Assembly (NCBI GenBank): GCA_933822405.4
Contig: CAKOGP040002258.1
Coordinates: forward strand, 62,001-126,000
Length of the DNA: 64,000 nucleotides
Reading direction: 5' to 3'
Source: Cylindrotheca closterium
Taxonomy: Eukaryota; Bacillariophyta; Bacillariophyceae; Bacillariales; Bacillariaceae
Below the pieces are notes generated by a model. That model worked only from the letters and a program-made list of their open reading frames with translations, had not been told where the DNA came from and made no database searches. Positions within the stretch are counted from its first letter, which is position 1. Each line of letters begins with the position of its first letter. Positions 20,084-29,826 of the stretch are shown here, piece after piece. Made by a program: the position numbers and the translations under genes.

Positions 20084-20160
20084 TGTAGATCTCTATATAT
20101 ATCCTAACGCTGCGATGGAGCGAGATAAAGTAAATGAAATCGCAGTCGCGTCGTATACTG

Positions 20161-20500
20161 TATTTCCCAGACTTCGTCGAAATTCCAAACTGGACTAAAC
20201 GTACTTCGGACGGACGTTGATGAATTGAAACTAAACAAGCGCTTCGGATGCAACAACAGCACCAATGATAACAGTACACGTACCCGGTACTGGTATTGTA
20301 CTGCTGTACTGTAGGTACCGGGACCACTCATGCATGTTTCTGATTGATCATCTCCCGGAACCTAACAACAACGCATGTGCTACCTCGTATGGAATTAGGC
20401 ATGGAAACATTTGTCTCCTCTTCAAGATCATGAACGAATGATGGAACATTATCTGAACTATCGATTTCTGTGGTAGGTCCATAAATTCAAAAATACCTCA
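20161..20500. repeat. Direct duplicated segment, copy A
   Basis: This ~340-bp stretch recurs at 21264-21580 in the same orientation. The shared core runs from TCGTCGAAATTCCAAA through GGACTAAACGTACTTCGGAC, the GTACTGCTGTACTGTAGGTACC motif and GATTGATCATCTCCCGGAACC to CTATCGATTTCTGTGG. Copy B lacks about 35 bp near the end. Copy A covers the upstream region of the ABC transporter gene. Confidence 0.85.
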
Positions 20501-20745
20501 AAACGTACAGTATAATAACGCGCATATGACGCCGTTGTCAACACGGGTACACAATTATGGTAGCAATACGTGCGAAACATAATAAATAACAAGTGTTAGC
20601 CAATAAAGTGATCAAGGGTTCCGGACAAGAATCAAATTGAAAATCCAGGATTGGCGTTTCCAAAGACCAGAATAGTCTCATTTGTCGTTGTCATGTTCAG
20701 TGCTCACAACATCTCATTTGTATCCAATTTACTGACGAAAACATC

Positions 20746-21111
20746 ATGAAGCTCCTCCTTCCTCTTTCCATCTTTACTACTGCCCTTGTTTCGGGTGCTG
20801 ACGACTGCTACGTTTGTGGCAGTGCTGATGTTGCTATGGGTACTCCGGATGCCTTTGTGATTAACGACATCTACAACTATTCCTGCACCCACCTCGAAGG
20901 TGAATTGGCCAACAGCAGCCTTTCCTGCACCGGAATAACAAACTACTATAGGAACCTTCTTGATACTGATCTGGATGTTGCCTGTGGCTGCCCAATAGCA
21001 GACAATGGAAGTTCTGGCGGTGACAACAGTTCTGCTTCCACAATGGGACTTTTTGGTGTGGCTGCTTCAATCATCATTGGAAGTGTATCGTCCTTGTTGA
21101 TTGGGGTGTAG
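20746..21111 (+). CDS. Small cysteine-rich secreted protein with a GPI-like tail
   Basis: A 121-residue protein with a signal peptide (MKLLLPLSIFTTALVSG-ADD). Six cysteines sit at about 21, 24, 47, 61, 80 and 82 (CxxC ... C ... C ... CxC), enough for three disulfides. Two N-glycosylation sequons occur (NYS, NSS). A Gly/Ser/Asn-rich spacer (~86-98) and a hydrophobic C-terminus (GLFGVAASIIIGSVSSLLIGV) follow, as in GPI-anchored surface proteins. I recognise no named family. It is probably displayed on the cell surface or frustule. The gene is bracketed by the two direct segment copies. Confidence 0.75.
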   Translation: MKLLLPLSIFTTALVSGADDCYVCGSADVAMGTPDAFVINDIYNYSCTHLEGELANSSLSCTGITNYYRNLLDTDLDVACGCPIADNGSSGGDNSSASTMGLFGVAASIIIGSVSSLLIGV

Positions 21112-21263
21112 CAACAAGGAAGCATGGCCTGCAATCATGACGCAAGCACCAACGAAGCAAGCAACGAATTCACAGCACATACTTGCATGTCTGTCTCATG
21201 ATACCGTGTCGGATACATGATAAATTGTATAGTTACTACTATAACACACCAGACCATCGCATA

Positions 21264-21580
21264 ATATTTCAAGACTTTGTCGAAATTCCAAATTTGGACT
21301 AAACGTACTTCGGACGGACGTTGATGAATTGAAACTAAACAAGCGCTTCGGATGCAACAACAACACCAATGATAACGGTCGGTACCAGGTACTGGTATTG
21401 TACTGCTGTACTGCTGTACTGTAGGTACCGGGACCACTCATGCATGTTTCTGATTGATCATCTCCCGGAACCTAACAACAACGCATGTGCAACCTCGTAT
21501 GGAATTAGGCATCGAAACATTGTCTTTGAACTATCGATTTCTGTGGTACTAGTATAGGCCTAGGTCCACCAAAAATACCA
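21264..21580. repeat. Direct duplicated segment, copy B
   Basis: A second copy of the 20161-20500 segment, roughly 1.1 kb downstream and in the same orientation. Differences are scattered substitutions, a short CTGTA duplication in the GTACTGCTGTACTG motif, and a ~35-bp deletion after GAAACATTGTCT. No gene start lies close downstream. Confidence 0.85.
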
Positions 21581-22155
21581 GTAAGCGTCAATCGAGGTCA
21601 GCCAATCTTGCTCGATATCGAAGGAATCGTCGATCGATAAAATCAAACTGGTCGAGAGAACGCTACAGTAGCAAAACATGCAATCGATTGCCTCTGTACC
21701 AACAAAATAAAAGCAACAAGCAGATTCTTGCCAGATAGAAAATTTCTTGGCTCTTGCTTGAAATATGATAGTACTATTTGAATTCGTAGCTAGCTGCCTA
21801 GTTGTGGCTCAATCTCTGTCATCGTTGCAAAGTTCCTTTCACAGAGAGAGCAAATACGCAATATTCCGAGCTGCAATTATGTTGCACCGTGACATTTTCA
21901 TTTATTTGCTCCTTGCACTTTCCAATCACCCATCCTCACTCTTGGCAAGTTTCGCAACGTCTGGCCTGCTTCCCCTGTTTCTCTTTGGGCCAAGCCAGCC
22001 GTTCTTCCTACCAGGGTTTTCTACGCGATTGGGATCGAAACGGTATTCGACACACGTGCCTCCTTCAACTATCCCATGCACGTCTGCGATATTTGCAACC
22101 CCGATTACAGGTCATATAAAAAAAAACACAAGACCAAAAGCAGTATACTAAACTC
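21581..22155. promoter_or_regulatory. Upstream region of a DUF6824 gene
   Basis: Probably promoter and 5' leader of the gene starting at 22156. An open frame at 21765-22151 shows no domain or protein-like composition and is more likely untranslated. Confidence 0.4.
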
Positions 22156-22950
22156 ATGGGCATAATGACAATGACTGCAAAGCAACCTACATCATACTTC
22201 CAAACAGAGTCACCTCAAATGACGACAAAATCAATGCCAAAGAGAAGGAGACCACGAAGAGAAATTCCAGAGGATCTTACGAACCTTTACCTTGAAAAGG
22301 GTTCTGTTCCAAGCAGTCTTGACGTGATCACCAGAGGTCGAGACTTCCAACACACGTATGAAAAGAACCAGCGATACTGGCGTCGGATTCTTTCTGAGCG
22401 CAAGGGATACATGCAATTGAGCAAATATGAACATGAAGCGAGAAATGCAATTGTCGAATCCATCTATGATTATGTTCGCTCATCGGGAGGACGATTCCTT
22501 CAATTGGATGCCAAGTCTGGACAATGGTTCCAACTTCCCAAGAAGGCTTCCATGCACGAGATTCAACAAGCTCTGAATGAACGATATGTTCCTTACTTTG
22601 CGCGATCGCAACCGCAACCGCAATCATCAGCTCCAAAGAAGGCTTCGCGCCCCGACACTTCGGCATTTGCTGCATTCCTCACGAATGCCTCCTCTGCGCC
22701 AAAACCAACAACCACCAGCAACTTTTTCAGCAACTTCAGCCAATCTTCCTTGCAATCATCAACGGGATCTATTGACTTTATGGCGTGCATCAACAACAAC
22801 AACAACAACAACAACAACATGAGCAATGCTACTTACCTGCAACGAGTTCCAAAATTGAAATCGATGAATGCCTACTTGGAAGACCACATGAACTCTGCGT
22901 TTTCCAACAGCATGAATAACTCCAACAGCTCGCTGGTCGAAGTAATGTAA
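22156..22950 (+). CDS. DUF6824-like protein with a degenerate core
   Basis: A 264-residue protein. Residues ~25-150 align by eye with the gene at 24747: KRRRPRREIPEDLTNLY, LDVITRGR, NQRYWRRILSERKGYMQL, GGRFLQLDAKSGQWFQLP, IQQALNERYVPYFA. This is the DUF6824-type domain, abundant in stramenopiles and of unproven function, with a basic nucleic-acid-binding look. The otherwise conserved GRGGxxNxHxGN stretch is replaced by TRGRDFQHTYEKN, so the copy may have lost or changed its function. The C-terminal half is Ser/Asn-rich with a poly-Asn tract encoded by AAC repeats (22791-22818). It is a likely duplicate of the downstream paralogue. Confidence 0.8.
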   Translation: MGIMTMTAKQPTSYFQTESPQMTTKSMPKRRRPRREIPEDLTNLYLEKGSVPSSLDVITRGRDFQHTYEKNQRYWRRILSERKGYMQLSKYEHEARNAIVESIYDYVRSSGGRFLQLDAKSGQWFQLPKKASMHEIQQALNERYVPYFARSQPQPQSSAPKKASRPDTSAFAAFLTNASSAPKPTTTSNFFSNFSQSSLQSSTGSIDFMACINNNNNNNNNMSNATYLQRVPKLKSMNAYLEDHMNSAFSNSMNNSNSSLVEVM

Positions 22951-23435
22951 TATATCAATGCAAAAGAAGGTGGTGCTGGAACATCACAAAACCTGAATAC
23001 AATAGTGTATAAAATCTAATCCATGACACAGTACTATGCTAAACCGGGAGTCATTTATAATGATTAGTTGTCATATCAAGAAGACTATTGCACCGTAGAT
23101 CTTCCACGATGTCGTCCTAGTTATTGTGTGTGAACATAAACGTGTCCTGCCAGCCAACATTTGTCATATCGTGAAGGCAACTCCAGCTCTAGCTCTAGTT
23201 GTTGCATAGTAGTATTGGGCACTATCATCCTGGCCATCCATGATCAGCAGCAGGACTGAAACGAAACGAATCGTACTTCTAAAATACGAGTATTAGGTAC
23301 AGTCTTCCTTTCAGTGTTAGATATGAAATCCTTTAAAAGTTTAGTAGCTATATTCAAAAAGTGTATCATTCGCTTTCTGTGCAAGTCATAATCCACCCCA
23401 TCACGCTTTGGGACTTGATTCGGCTCATCATCAAG
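22951..23435. other. Convergent 3' flanks
   Basis: It lies between the 3' ends of the degenerate DUF6824 gene and the minus-strand gene at 23436. No gene or notable repeat is seen. Confidence 0.4.
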
Positions 23436-24107
23436 TCATGTCATCATGTGGCTCAACCCGCAATCTTCCAGAAAGGCTTCATGACGAAAATTGGCGAGTT
23501 CGTCCTCCTTGTAATACAAAGAATCGTGATCATCATCATACACTGGCGGTATGAAGCGTACATCGGTCATGTCGGCAAAGGATACGGAAGATCGCTTGGA
23601 GGATGGCGACGACGGATCCTGGTCGATCATGCTATCATCAGCAGTAACAATAATGTTTGGAGTCAATGGAAGCTGGATCGAAGTGCGTACTAGGGGATGA
23701 TCATTGTTGTTGGACTCGTCCTTGCATTCTTTGTCGCTCTTGCCAAAAGTAGATCTGCCGTTTGGGACAGCAGATTGGCCTCGTTGTCTCTCCCGGCGCG
23801 TCTGCCCCAAGCTTGTTGTCTCGTCACCTTCGTCATCGTCCAAGCAGCAGCCTGACACCTGAAGTGCTTGAATTCTGAGCTTGATATCATCGGAGCATCT
23901 CTTTTTTGGCGATTGACTTGGAGACTGGTTCCTGTTTTCCAATGATTTCTGGTTTCAAAAAGTGGGAGATGTCGAAATTGTGAGAGCATCAAATTGTGAG
24001 ATTATTCGTCTTTGGTGGTATGATTGCTAGTGGCGGGGGGCGGCACAGCTGGAGTACTCAAACAGCAGGGTAGGAAGTCTTACTGGTTTGATCTGTGATT
24101 CAACCAT
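23436..24107 (-). CDS. Hypothetical protein with an 8-codon first exon
   Basis: The continuous frame 23948-23436 has no ATG at its start. A strict GT-AG intron joins it to a tiny exon: ATG at 24107, exon end 24084, intron 24083-23949 (GTAAGA...AACCAG, 135 bp), phase 0. The joined protein, 178 residues, begins MVESQIKPKSLENRNQ. The C-terminus has a conserved-looking block, SVSFADMTDVRFIPPV then DSLYYKEDELANFRHEAFLED, a pattern seen in many short diatom hypotheticals. No known domain is recognised. The remainder is polar and probably disordered. It is divergent from the DUF6824 gene at 24747. Confidence 0.65.
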
Positions 24108-24746
24108 GGTGCTGATCGATGGTGTTCATGGGTTACCAGATCCGTTCAGCTCAAATCGTTGTGTGATGTTGTGAGACCTATCATACGCGCATACCAATAC
24201 GGCGGTATATAATTCTCTCTTTTGAGGAGGACATAAAACGCGGCTCAGTTTTCTCCGTTTCTCCAATTGTCAAGCAAATAGAACGAGCAAGTTATAAAAC
24301 GCGCGTACACGTGTACGTACGGTATACCCAAGTATACCAGCAAAAAGTAACTTTTTTAATTAGAAAGAGTGAGCGTGCATTTTCAGACACTACAGGAGTT
24401 TTGAGACGTGCACATTGACTAAGTCGTGCTTGAAGTGCTTCTTCCCACCTGGAGACGACAAGTGAAGGTAGAATGAGCAAGAAGGTTTCGGGTGATATTT
24501 TTTTAATTATTCTGTCTACTTGCCCCTAAGTGTGGACATTGTGGCATACGTACCAATTTCTCTGTAGGTAGAAATATGTTTCAGAAAGTACTGAGACTTG
24601 CATGTTTGCAAACGTGGACTCCAAAAACATTTTATAAATGATCACTTCGCAAAAAATAATCACTCTCGCACCGACTGTTCCGTTTGATCTTTTCGTTCCG
24701 CACACAAAATTCCAAATTGCCAAACAAACACACAAACCAATACAAG
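24108..24746. promoter_or_regulatory. Divergent promoter region with a G-box palindrome
   Basis: GTACACGTGTAC (24305-24316) is a perfect palindrome centred on CACGTG, the core bound by bHLH and bZIP factors. ATAAAACGCG occurs twice (24233-24242 and 24294-24303), the second overlapping a TATA-like TTATAAAA. Confidence 0.45.
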
Positions 24747-25784
24747 ATGACTCCTTTTTCGAATAACTACAAGCCCACAGCCGCCAAGGCCAAGAAGACC
24801 AACCGCAAGAGACGCCCACGACGTGAGCTTCCTGAAGACCTCACAGAACTTTACATTGCTGATAGTCGTCCGACTGACCTCGATGTTATCGCTGGACGCG
24901 GCGGTGGCTCCAATCACCATGAAGGAAACAAGAGATACTGGCGCCGAATCCTAGTCGAACGGCCAGGATACAAGCAGCTCGGCAAGAATGACAATACCGA
25001 GAAGAACGAAATTGCGTCTGCCATCTTCCAGGACATCATCTCAACTGGAGGAAGATTCCTTCAGCTTGACTCCAAGACTAAAAAGTGGTTCAATATCCCA
25101 GAGAAGATCTCCCTGGACAAGATCAAGCAAGCCCTCAGAGACAAGTACGTCCCTCATTTTGCCAAGGGAGGGGATTTTGCCAAGGAAGAGCCACAATCCC
25201 CAACGACCGCACCTCCCGCACCTCTGCCGACACCAGTGTTTACGGTGGAGGAGGAGAACAAGTTCTTCGACTTCTTGAACAAGAAGTCTTCGGCTCCAAC
25301 CACAAAGAATGGTTTCTTTAGTACCCCCAGTCTTGACTTATGCTCCATCCTTGGACAGTCAAGCTTGGGCAAGTTGGACACTCCGAAAATCTCCGTTCAA
25401 AATACTTTGTGTCCGGACAACTTTGCTCCCTTTGAGAGGTCTTTGGACAAGTTGGACATGTTAAAAAAGTCTGGCAGCATGCTGTCCAAAAACAACATGG
25501 ATGAGACCTGGAGTAAATTCCCAACTCCCAACGACAACACCATGAACAAGTCCCCTTTTGAATCTACTAGCCTACCTCCTCCAGGCTATTCATTGGATCA
25601 TTTGATGCGGGGTGACTTGATCAAGACTGGTGACAACTTCATGGTTGAAGCCAAGGACGTTACTCTGCCCAAGTCAACTGGAATGTCTGAAGCCTGCGAG
25701 AATTTGTTCCAAAAGTACTTGGCGCAGCAGTATGAGTCTGCCGTTCCATCATCTTCCGGGACGAGAACTGTTGTCTCAGTCTAA
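24747..25784 (+). CDS. DUF6824-domain protein
   Basis: 345 residues from the ATG at 24747; the frame upstream opens only with non-ATG codons. The domain at ~20-140 is complete: KRRPRRELPEDLTELY, LDVIAGRGGGSNHHEGNKRYWRRI, then GGRFLQLDSKTKKWFNIP and IKQALRDKYVPHFA. It is the intact paralogue of the gene at 22156. Gene-regulatory or DNA-binding roles have been suggested for such proteins in diatoms; the sequence shows only a basic, compact ~110-residue domain. The C-terminal part is Ser/Pro/Asn-rich with repeated SLDKLDM/GKLDTPK phrases and is probably disordered. Confidence 0.85.
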   Translation: MTPFSNNYKPTAAKAKKTNRKRRPRRELPEDLTELYIADSRPTDLDVIAGRGGGSNHHEGNKRYWRRILVERPGYKQLGKNDNTEKNEIASAIFQDIISTGGRFLQLDSKTKKWFNIPEKISLDKIKQALRDKYVPHFAKGGDFAKEEPQSPTTAPPAPLPTPVFTVEEENKFFDFLNKKSSAPTTKNGFFSTPSLDLCSILGQSSLGKLDTPKISVQNTLCPDNFAPFERSLDKLDMLKKSGSMLSKNNMDETWSKFPTPNDNTMNKSPFESTSLPPPGYSLDHLMRGDLIKTGDNFMVEAKDVTLPKSTGMSEACENLFQKYLAQQYESAVPSSSGTRTVVSV

Positions 25785-26115
25785 GCTTGCATGTACCAAA
25801 CACCAAATATTAAAACTAGAAATATATACTTTTACATTTATGCACTGGCCTTTCATAGTGTACCGGTACACAAAGGACAATCGCATGAACCTCTCAGAGT
25901 ACCAGGTACGAACTGAATAATATACCGGTACGGTATATCATCATGCGCAACTGGATCATCGACACCTTCGACTAAAACAAGCAATCCTTCGTATCGCGCA
26001 TAAAATATCTGCATCAATCGACCGCGTCCTTTTATTGTGAACGATCCGCATCAATCGACCCCGCCGTCGCAATCGTATGAACGATCCACAATCAGAAGAC
26101 CCAACCTGAACTGGG
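25785..26115. promoter_or_regulatory. Intergenic region with direct repeats upstream of the Gfo/Idh gene
   Basis: GCATCAATCGACC occurs at 26011-26023 and 26048-26060, and TGAACGATCC at 26038-26047 and 26078-26087, giving an interleaved ~37-bp tandem repeat within 110 bp of the ATG. Two TACCGGTA octamers lie at 25861-25868 and 25923-25930. Confidence 0.5.
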
Positions 26116-27549
26116 ATGACAAAACTCCGACTCTGGAAACAACTACCGTCCACACTTCTCTGTGGCCTTGCAACTTTCCAACTCTTGACAAAAGCCCATT
26201 CATTCCCATCGGCAATCAGTCTTTCACGACGAAACTTGTTGCTGAAATATCCAATTGCAATCTTTACCGGCATGACTCAACCAACCAAGTATGACTTCTC
26301 GGAAGGTTCCACAAGCGCGAAAGCATCACTCTCATCAAAACTCACTGGAGCTGACGACTCGGACATAAGATGGGGAATAGTTGGTCTGGGCGATGTCGTT
26401 CAGAAAAAGTCAGGTCCAGCCTTTTTCAAAAACAAGAACAGCCAACTGGTAGCGGCGATGCGACGCACTCCAGGAAAGGCACAAGAATACGCGGAGAAAA
26501 AGGTAAACAGTTACACAGGCAACGATAAGAAGATTGACCAATGTGTGGGCTACGAAAATCTGGAAGACTTTTTGAAACACCCCAATATGGATGCAGTTTA
26601 CGTCTCGACGAGACCAGGATCGCATTTGGAGATTTGCAAACAAGTAGCGGCGGCTGGGCTGGCGTGCTATGTGGAAAAGCCAGTTGGACGATGTGCCGCC
26701 GAGACCGAAATCATTGTGGACATCTTTGAAAAGGCTGGATTGCCCTTGTATACAGCATACATTAGTCGAGCCTACGAACGAACCCAAGCGGTCAAAAAGT
26801 TGTTGGCAGCGGATGGCTCGTCGCCACTGGGGGATCGAGTGACTAAGGTTTCATACAAATTGGTGGGGACAGGAGGAGCCCGAGATATGGGTGGTGATGA
26901 TCAACTGCCATGGAGGTTAGATCCAGAGCAAAGTGGCGGAGGATTGATTATGGATGTTGGATGTCATATTTTGGATCGCATCGACTACCTTTGTGGCCCC
27001 CTTGTTGACATTGAAGGAGAAGCCCAAAACAAGAACAGCCCCGACCAAAAAGTGGAAGACTATGTGCACTTGACAGCCTCGATTGGTGAGACGAAAGGAA
27101 GACCCTCCATGCAACAGTCCATCAATGCAGTTGGTGCAAAAGTGGAGTGTACCTGGGATTTTGCTTCCCCTGACCAAGAGCCAAGCGACCAGCTTGTACT
27201 GGAAGGGCCATCTGGATCCTTGCGAATGATTGGGATGAGTCCAAATGCACCCATAGAAATCTACGACTCAGATGGCAATTTGCTAAGAAAATTACCAGAG
27301 TTTGCCATGCCCGAACACACCGCTCAGGCACTCATTCAAGCTGTGACGCTAGATCTACTCCACCTGCGGCTGGTAGAGCAAGCAGAACAACACGAAGGAA
27401 CAAATGTAGATACGTATGAAAAGCCAGACTTTCTATCTTTTGGAGACAATGCCATTCGAGCACAAAAGGTGATCGATACAGTCTTGGAATCATACTACTC
27501 GGGACGGGAAATTGGCTATTGGTCACGATGGATTGGAGAGGAAAAGTGA
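26116..27549 (+). CDS. Gfo/Idh/MocA-family oxidoreductase, probably plastid-targeted
   Basis: A 477-residue protein. IRWGIVGLGDVV at ~84 is the Rossmann NAD(P) loop (GxGxxx). VYVSTRPGSHLEICKQVAAAGLACYVEKPVGR carries the family EKP motif, and GGGLIMDVGCHILDRIDYLCGP carries the catalytic-site DVGCHxxD (the H of the family GxHxxD motif). Such enzymes reduce or oxidise sugars, inositols, trans-dihydrodiols or biliverdin; the substrate is not evident. The N-terminus (TLLCGLATFQLLTKAHS-FPSA) is a signal peptide with Phe after the cleavage site, the diatom plastid signature, followed by an Arg/Ser transit stretch. The ATG at 26116 is needed for it. Confidence 0.87.
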   Translation: MTKLRLWKQLPSTLLCGLATFQLLTKAHSFPSAISLSRRNLLLKYPIAIFTGMTQPTKYDFSEGSTSAKASLSSKLTGADDSDIRWGIVGLGDVVQKKSGPAFFKNKNSQLVAAMRRTPGKAQEYAEKKVNSYTGNDKKIDQCVGYENLEDFLKHPNMDAVYVSTRPGSHLEICKQVAAAGLACYVEKPVGRCAAETEIIVDIFEKAGLPLYTAYISRAYERTQAVKKLLAADGSSPLGDRVTKVSYKLVGTGGARDMGGDDQLPWRLDPEQSGGGLIMDVGCHILDRIDYLCGPLVDIEGEAQNKNSPDQKVEDYVHLTASIGETKGRPSMQQSINAVGAKVECTWDFASPDQEPSDQLVLEGPSGSLRMIGMSPNAPIEIYDSDGNLLRKLPEFAMPEHTAQALIQAVTLDLLHLRLVEQAEQHEGTNVDTYEKPDFLSFGDNAIRAQKVIDTVLESYYSGREIGYWSRWIGEEK

Positions 27550-27623
27550 TTGGCTTAGGACAGCTTTTTTTGTAATGCATATTTTAGTAGTTATTATGAA
27601 TATAAGGAACAGACGGCTGATCA

Positions 27624-28952
27624 TTACGATGTGATCATTTGGAATAGATGACCCTGCATTCCGGCAATTGTGGGGCCCAGGCTGGAAGGGATTAGACTCT
27701 GATCTACTTCTGGACGACCTGATCGATTCCAGTCCAAAAGCCAATCTATTGACTGCGATCGATAATTCATTCCTAGGTCTTCCATGTGTTGATTCTTCGC
27801 GAGTGGCACGAGAAATAACGACCGCAGCGCTTTCTCTTCATGTCGAGGGGAGAGCTTTTGACAACCATCGATTTGTAGAGTCTTGAGTCGGAGTTTTGGT
27901 AAAGAATTTGCCAAGCAGCGCAAGGAATTGGATCTGAGCCGGCAATCCTTCATTTCCAAGGATTCCAGAGTGTTGTTAACTACCAATGCTTCAGTAAGCA
28001 TTTCGATATCACCCTCTCGAATCTTGTTTTCGGATAGGATCAAGTTCCTGAGAGAGGAATTGGTCCTCAATGCTATGGCCAGTAGTGCGATTCCATTCAT
28101 GGGCTGAGTCGTTCGGAATTTTGGTACTGAAATCATGGTGGGTCGAGGAAGCGGTGTTGAAGCAGCTTCGTTAGGTAGGCGTTGCCAAGTCAAATCCAAA
28201 GTTTCCATGGTTGCTTCTGGACGGCTCAGGTGCTTGCTGAGGATGCTCATAGTAGCTTCTTGGCATTGATTTCCGCTGAGATTCAGGATCCGCATATCGC
28301 AACTGGAAAGAGCGGCATCGGTCAACATGGCCAATTGCTCGTCGTTCAAGTGGCAATTTTCCAATTCTAAACACTCTAGATTAGGAAGCTCCAGCAAGAG
28401 ACTACTGAGTCGGTTTGCAGCATCTTCGACAGCAAAGTATGACTCTGAATCATTCCCTTGGCCCAGTATAGACACTCCTTGGTCTGCGTCGCGAAGAAGA
28501 AGATTGCTCTTGATGCTTAGAGTTGCAAGGTTCCGAAACTTTTCTGGAAGAGAGAATTCGAAAGCTTCAAGCAAATCAGTGTCGAGCGTGATGCCCTGCA
28601 AATTCAGTCGTTGAATTCGGGATTGACATCCATGCACAAATGCTTGAGCAACCGAATACGGCAGATGTTGCTGCTGGTCATAGCGAATAGTCAAGGCTTG
28701 TGGGGAAGAATCCAGAATAAGGATGACCAACTCCATCAGATTATCACCGCTACAATTCCGCAGAATTACTTCTGTCATTCCTTGATGTTCTCGAAAGAAT
28801 TCTGAGAATGCCAATAGAAGCGAGTTCTCAGCTTTGGGGCTGACCAAAGACCAGCTTGATAGATATAGAGAAGTGATCCTCGATTGGCGGGTATCGTTCA
28901 ATTGTGCCAACAGTGTAGAAGTTGGGGATTGTCCGTGTAAGAAAAGTCGCAT
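27624..28952 (-). CDS. Leucine-rich-repeat protein (RNI-like)
   Basis: 442 residues from the ATG at 28952; the frame upstream of it has only a TTG start. Repeats of the ribonuclease-inhibitor type recur: NLECLELENCHLNDEQLAMLTDA, MRILNLSGNQCQEATMSIL, METLDLTWQRLP, LRNLILSENKIREGDIEMLTEAL, LESLEMKDCRLRSNSLRCLANSL. The domain spans most of the chain. These are protein-interaction scaffolds and are numerous in diatoms; no kinase, NB-ARC or membrane segment accompanies it. It ends 75 bp from the stop of the convergent Gfo/Idh gene. Confidence 0.83.
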   Translation of the reverse strand: MRLFLHGQSPTSTLLAQLNDTRQSRITSLYLSSWSLVSPKAENSLLLAFSEFFREHQGMTEVILRNCSGDNLMELVILILDSSPQALTIRYDQQQHLPYSVAQAFVHGCQSRIQRLNLQGITLDTDLLEAFEFSLPEKFRNLATLSIKSNLLLRDADQGVSILGQGNDSESYFAVEDAANRLSSLLLELPNLECLELENCHLNDEQLAMLTDAALSSCDMRILNLSGNQCQEATMSILSKHLSRPEATMETLDLTWQRLPNEAASTPLPRPTMISVPKFRTTQPMNGIALLAIALRTNSSLRNLILSENKIREGDIEMLTEALVVNNTLESLEMKDCRLRSNSLRCLANSLPKLRLKTLQIDGCQKLSPRHEEKALRSLFLVPLAKNQHMEDLGMNYRSQSIDWLLDWNRSGRPEVDQSLIPSSLGPTIAGMQGHLFQMITS

Positions 28953-29826
28953 GATGGTGATTCCGTTTTCTTTTGTATAACATATTGTGTGATAGTTTGA
29001 AATTCGGATGTGAATCTCGCGTGATTCGAGAACCTGGCAGACGTGCACCAATTCATCGCTGAATTCCTTTTTTACGTGTTATTTCAGGAAACGAGAATGA
29101 ATCACGAATTAATCCCATCCGTTTTAAGCGGGAAACCCAATCCCGTGAGTGAAAAGAGCGCACTGCTAGAAAATGTTGATCACTTGGCAGGCACTACGTA
29201 TTTACGGTTTTGAACTTTTTTGCAGTGCACTATCATATCAACAATGCTGAATGATGTGTTACCTGAGGGTTCAAAAGCTCCCAAAGATGTGTTACATCTG
29301 AAGTGGTCCGTAACGGACAAGTATTACCATACCGGTAAGACCACTCGCTCCAATTTGTCTCTCCCACGAAGGCAAACACGTTGAAAACTTTCCTCCGCAA
29401 ACAAGAGAGCGAGTTTAAGGATTCTCATCAGATCTAGTAGATAGCAGGGTTGTTTGACTTCGTCACCACAATTTTGAAGCCGAACCGCTATTATGGTGGT
29501 GGCTGAGCTGAAATTGCCAACACGCAAGAAATGTGAAAATAAATGTCCCAAGATTCGTTATGAGCCCCGAAGATTCTTCTCGTGTAGGAAAGTACACAAA
29601 CTGTACTGTAGCGTCAAAGTAAATTTTCGGAATTCACAAATATGATCGGGTCCAAACGAATTCGAAATTATCAGAGCACAACCCAGCGAAGCAACATTAT
29701 TAATAACAGCACACAAAATTTCAAATCAACACGTGACTTTTAACTGGCTGGGTCTGTACACGGTTTATTTCTTGTTACTGCTATCCCGAGCATGGCGTCA
29801 ATCTACTAGTTTCAAAACAGCTGAAA
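28953..29826. promoter_or_regulatory. Divergent intergenic region
   Basis: It holds the promoters of the LRR gene and the CRAL-TRIO/DUF6824 gene. A TACCGGTA octamer lies at 29330-29337. A 75-codon minus-strand frame at 29324-29551 has no supporting feature. Confidence 0.4.

Noticed and set aside
21765..22151. 128-codon plus-strand frame with a hydrophobic start
   Set aside because: It ends four bases before the DUF6824 start codon, has no family signal, and is better explained as promoter and 5' leader.
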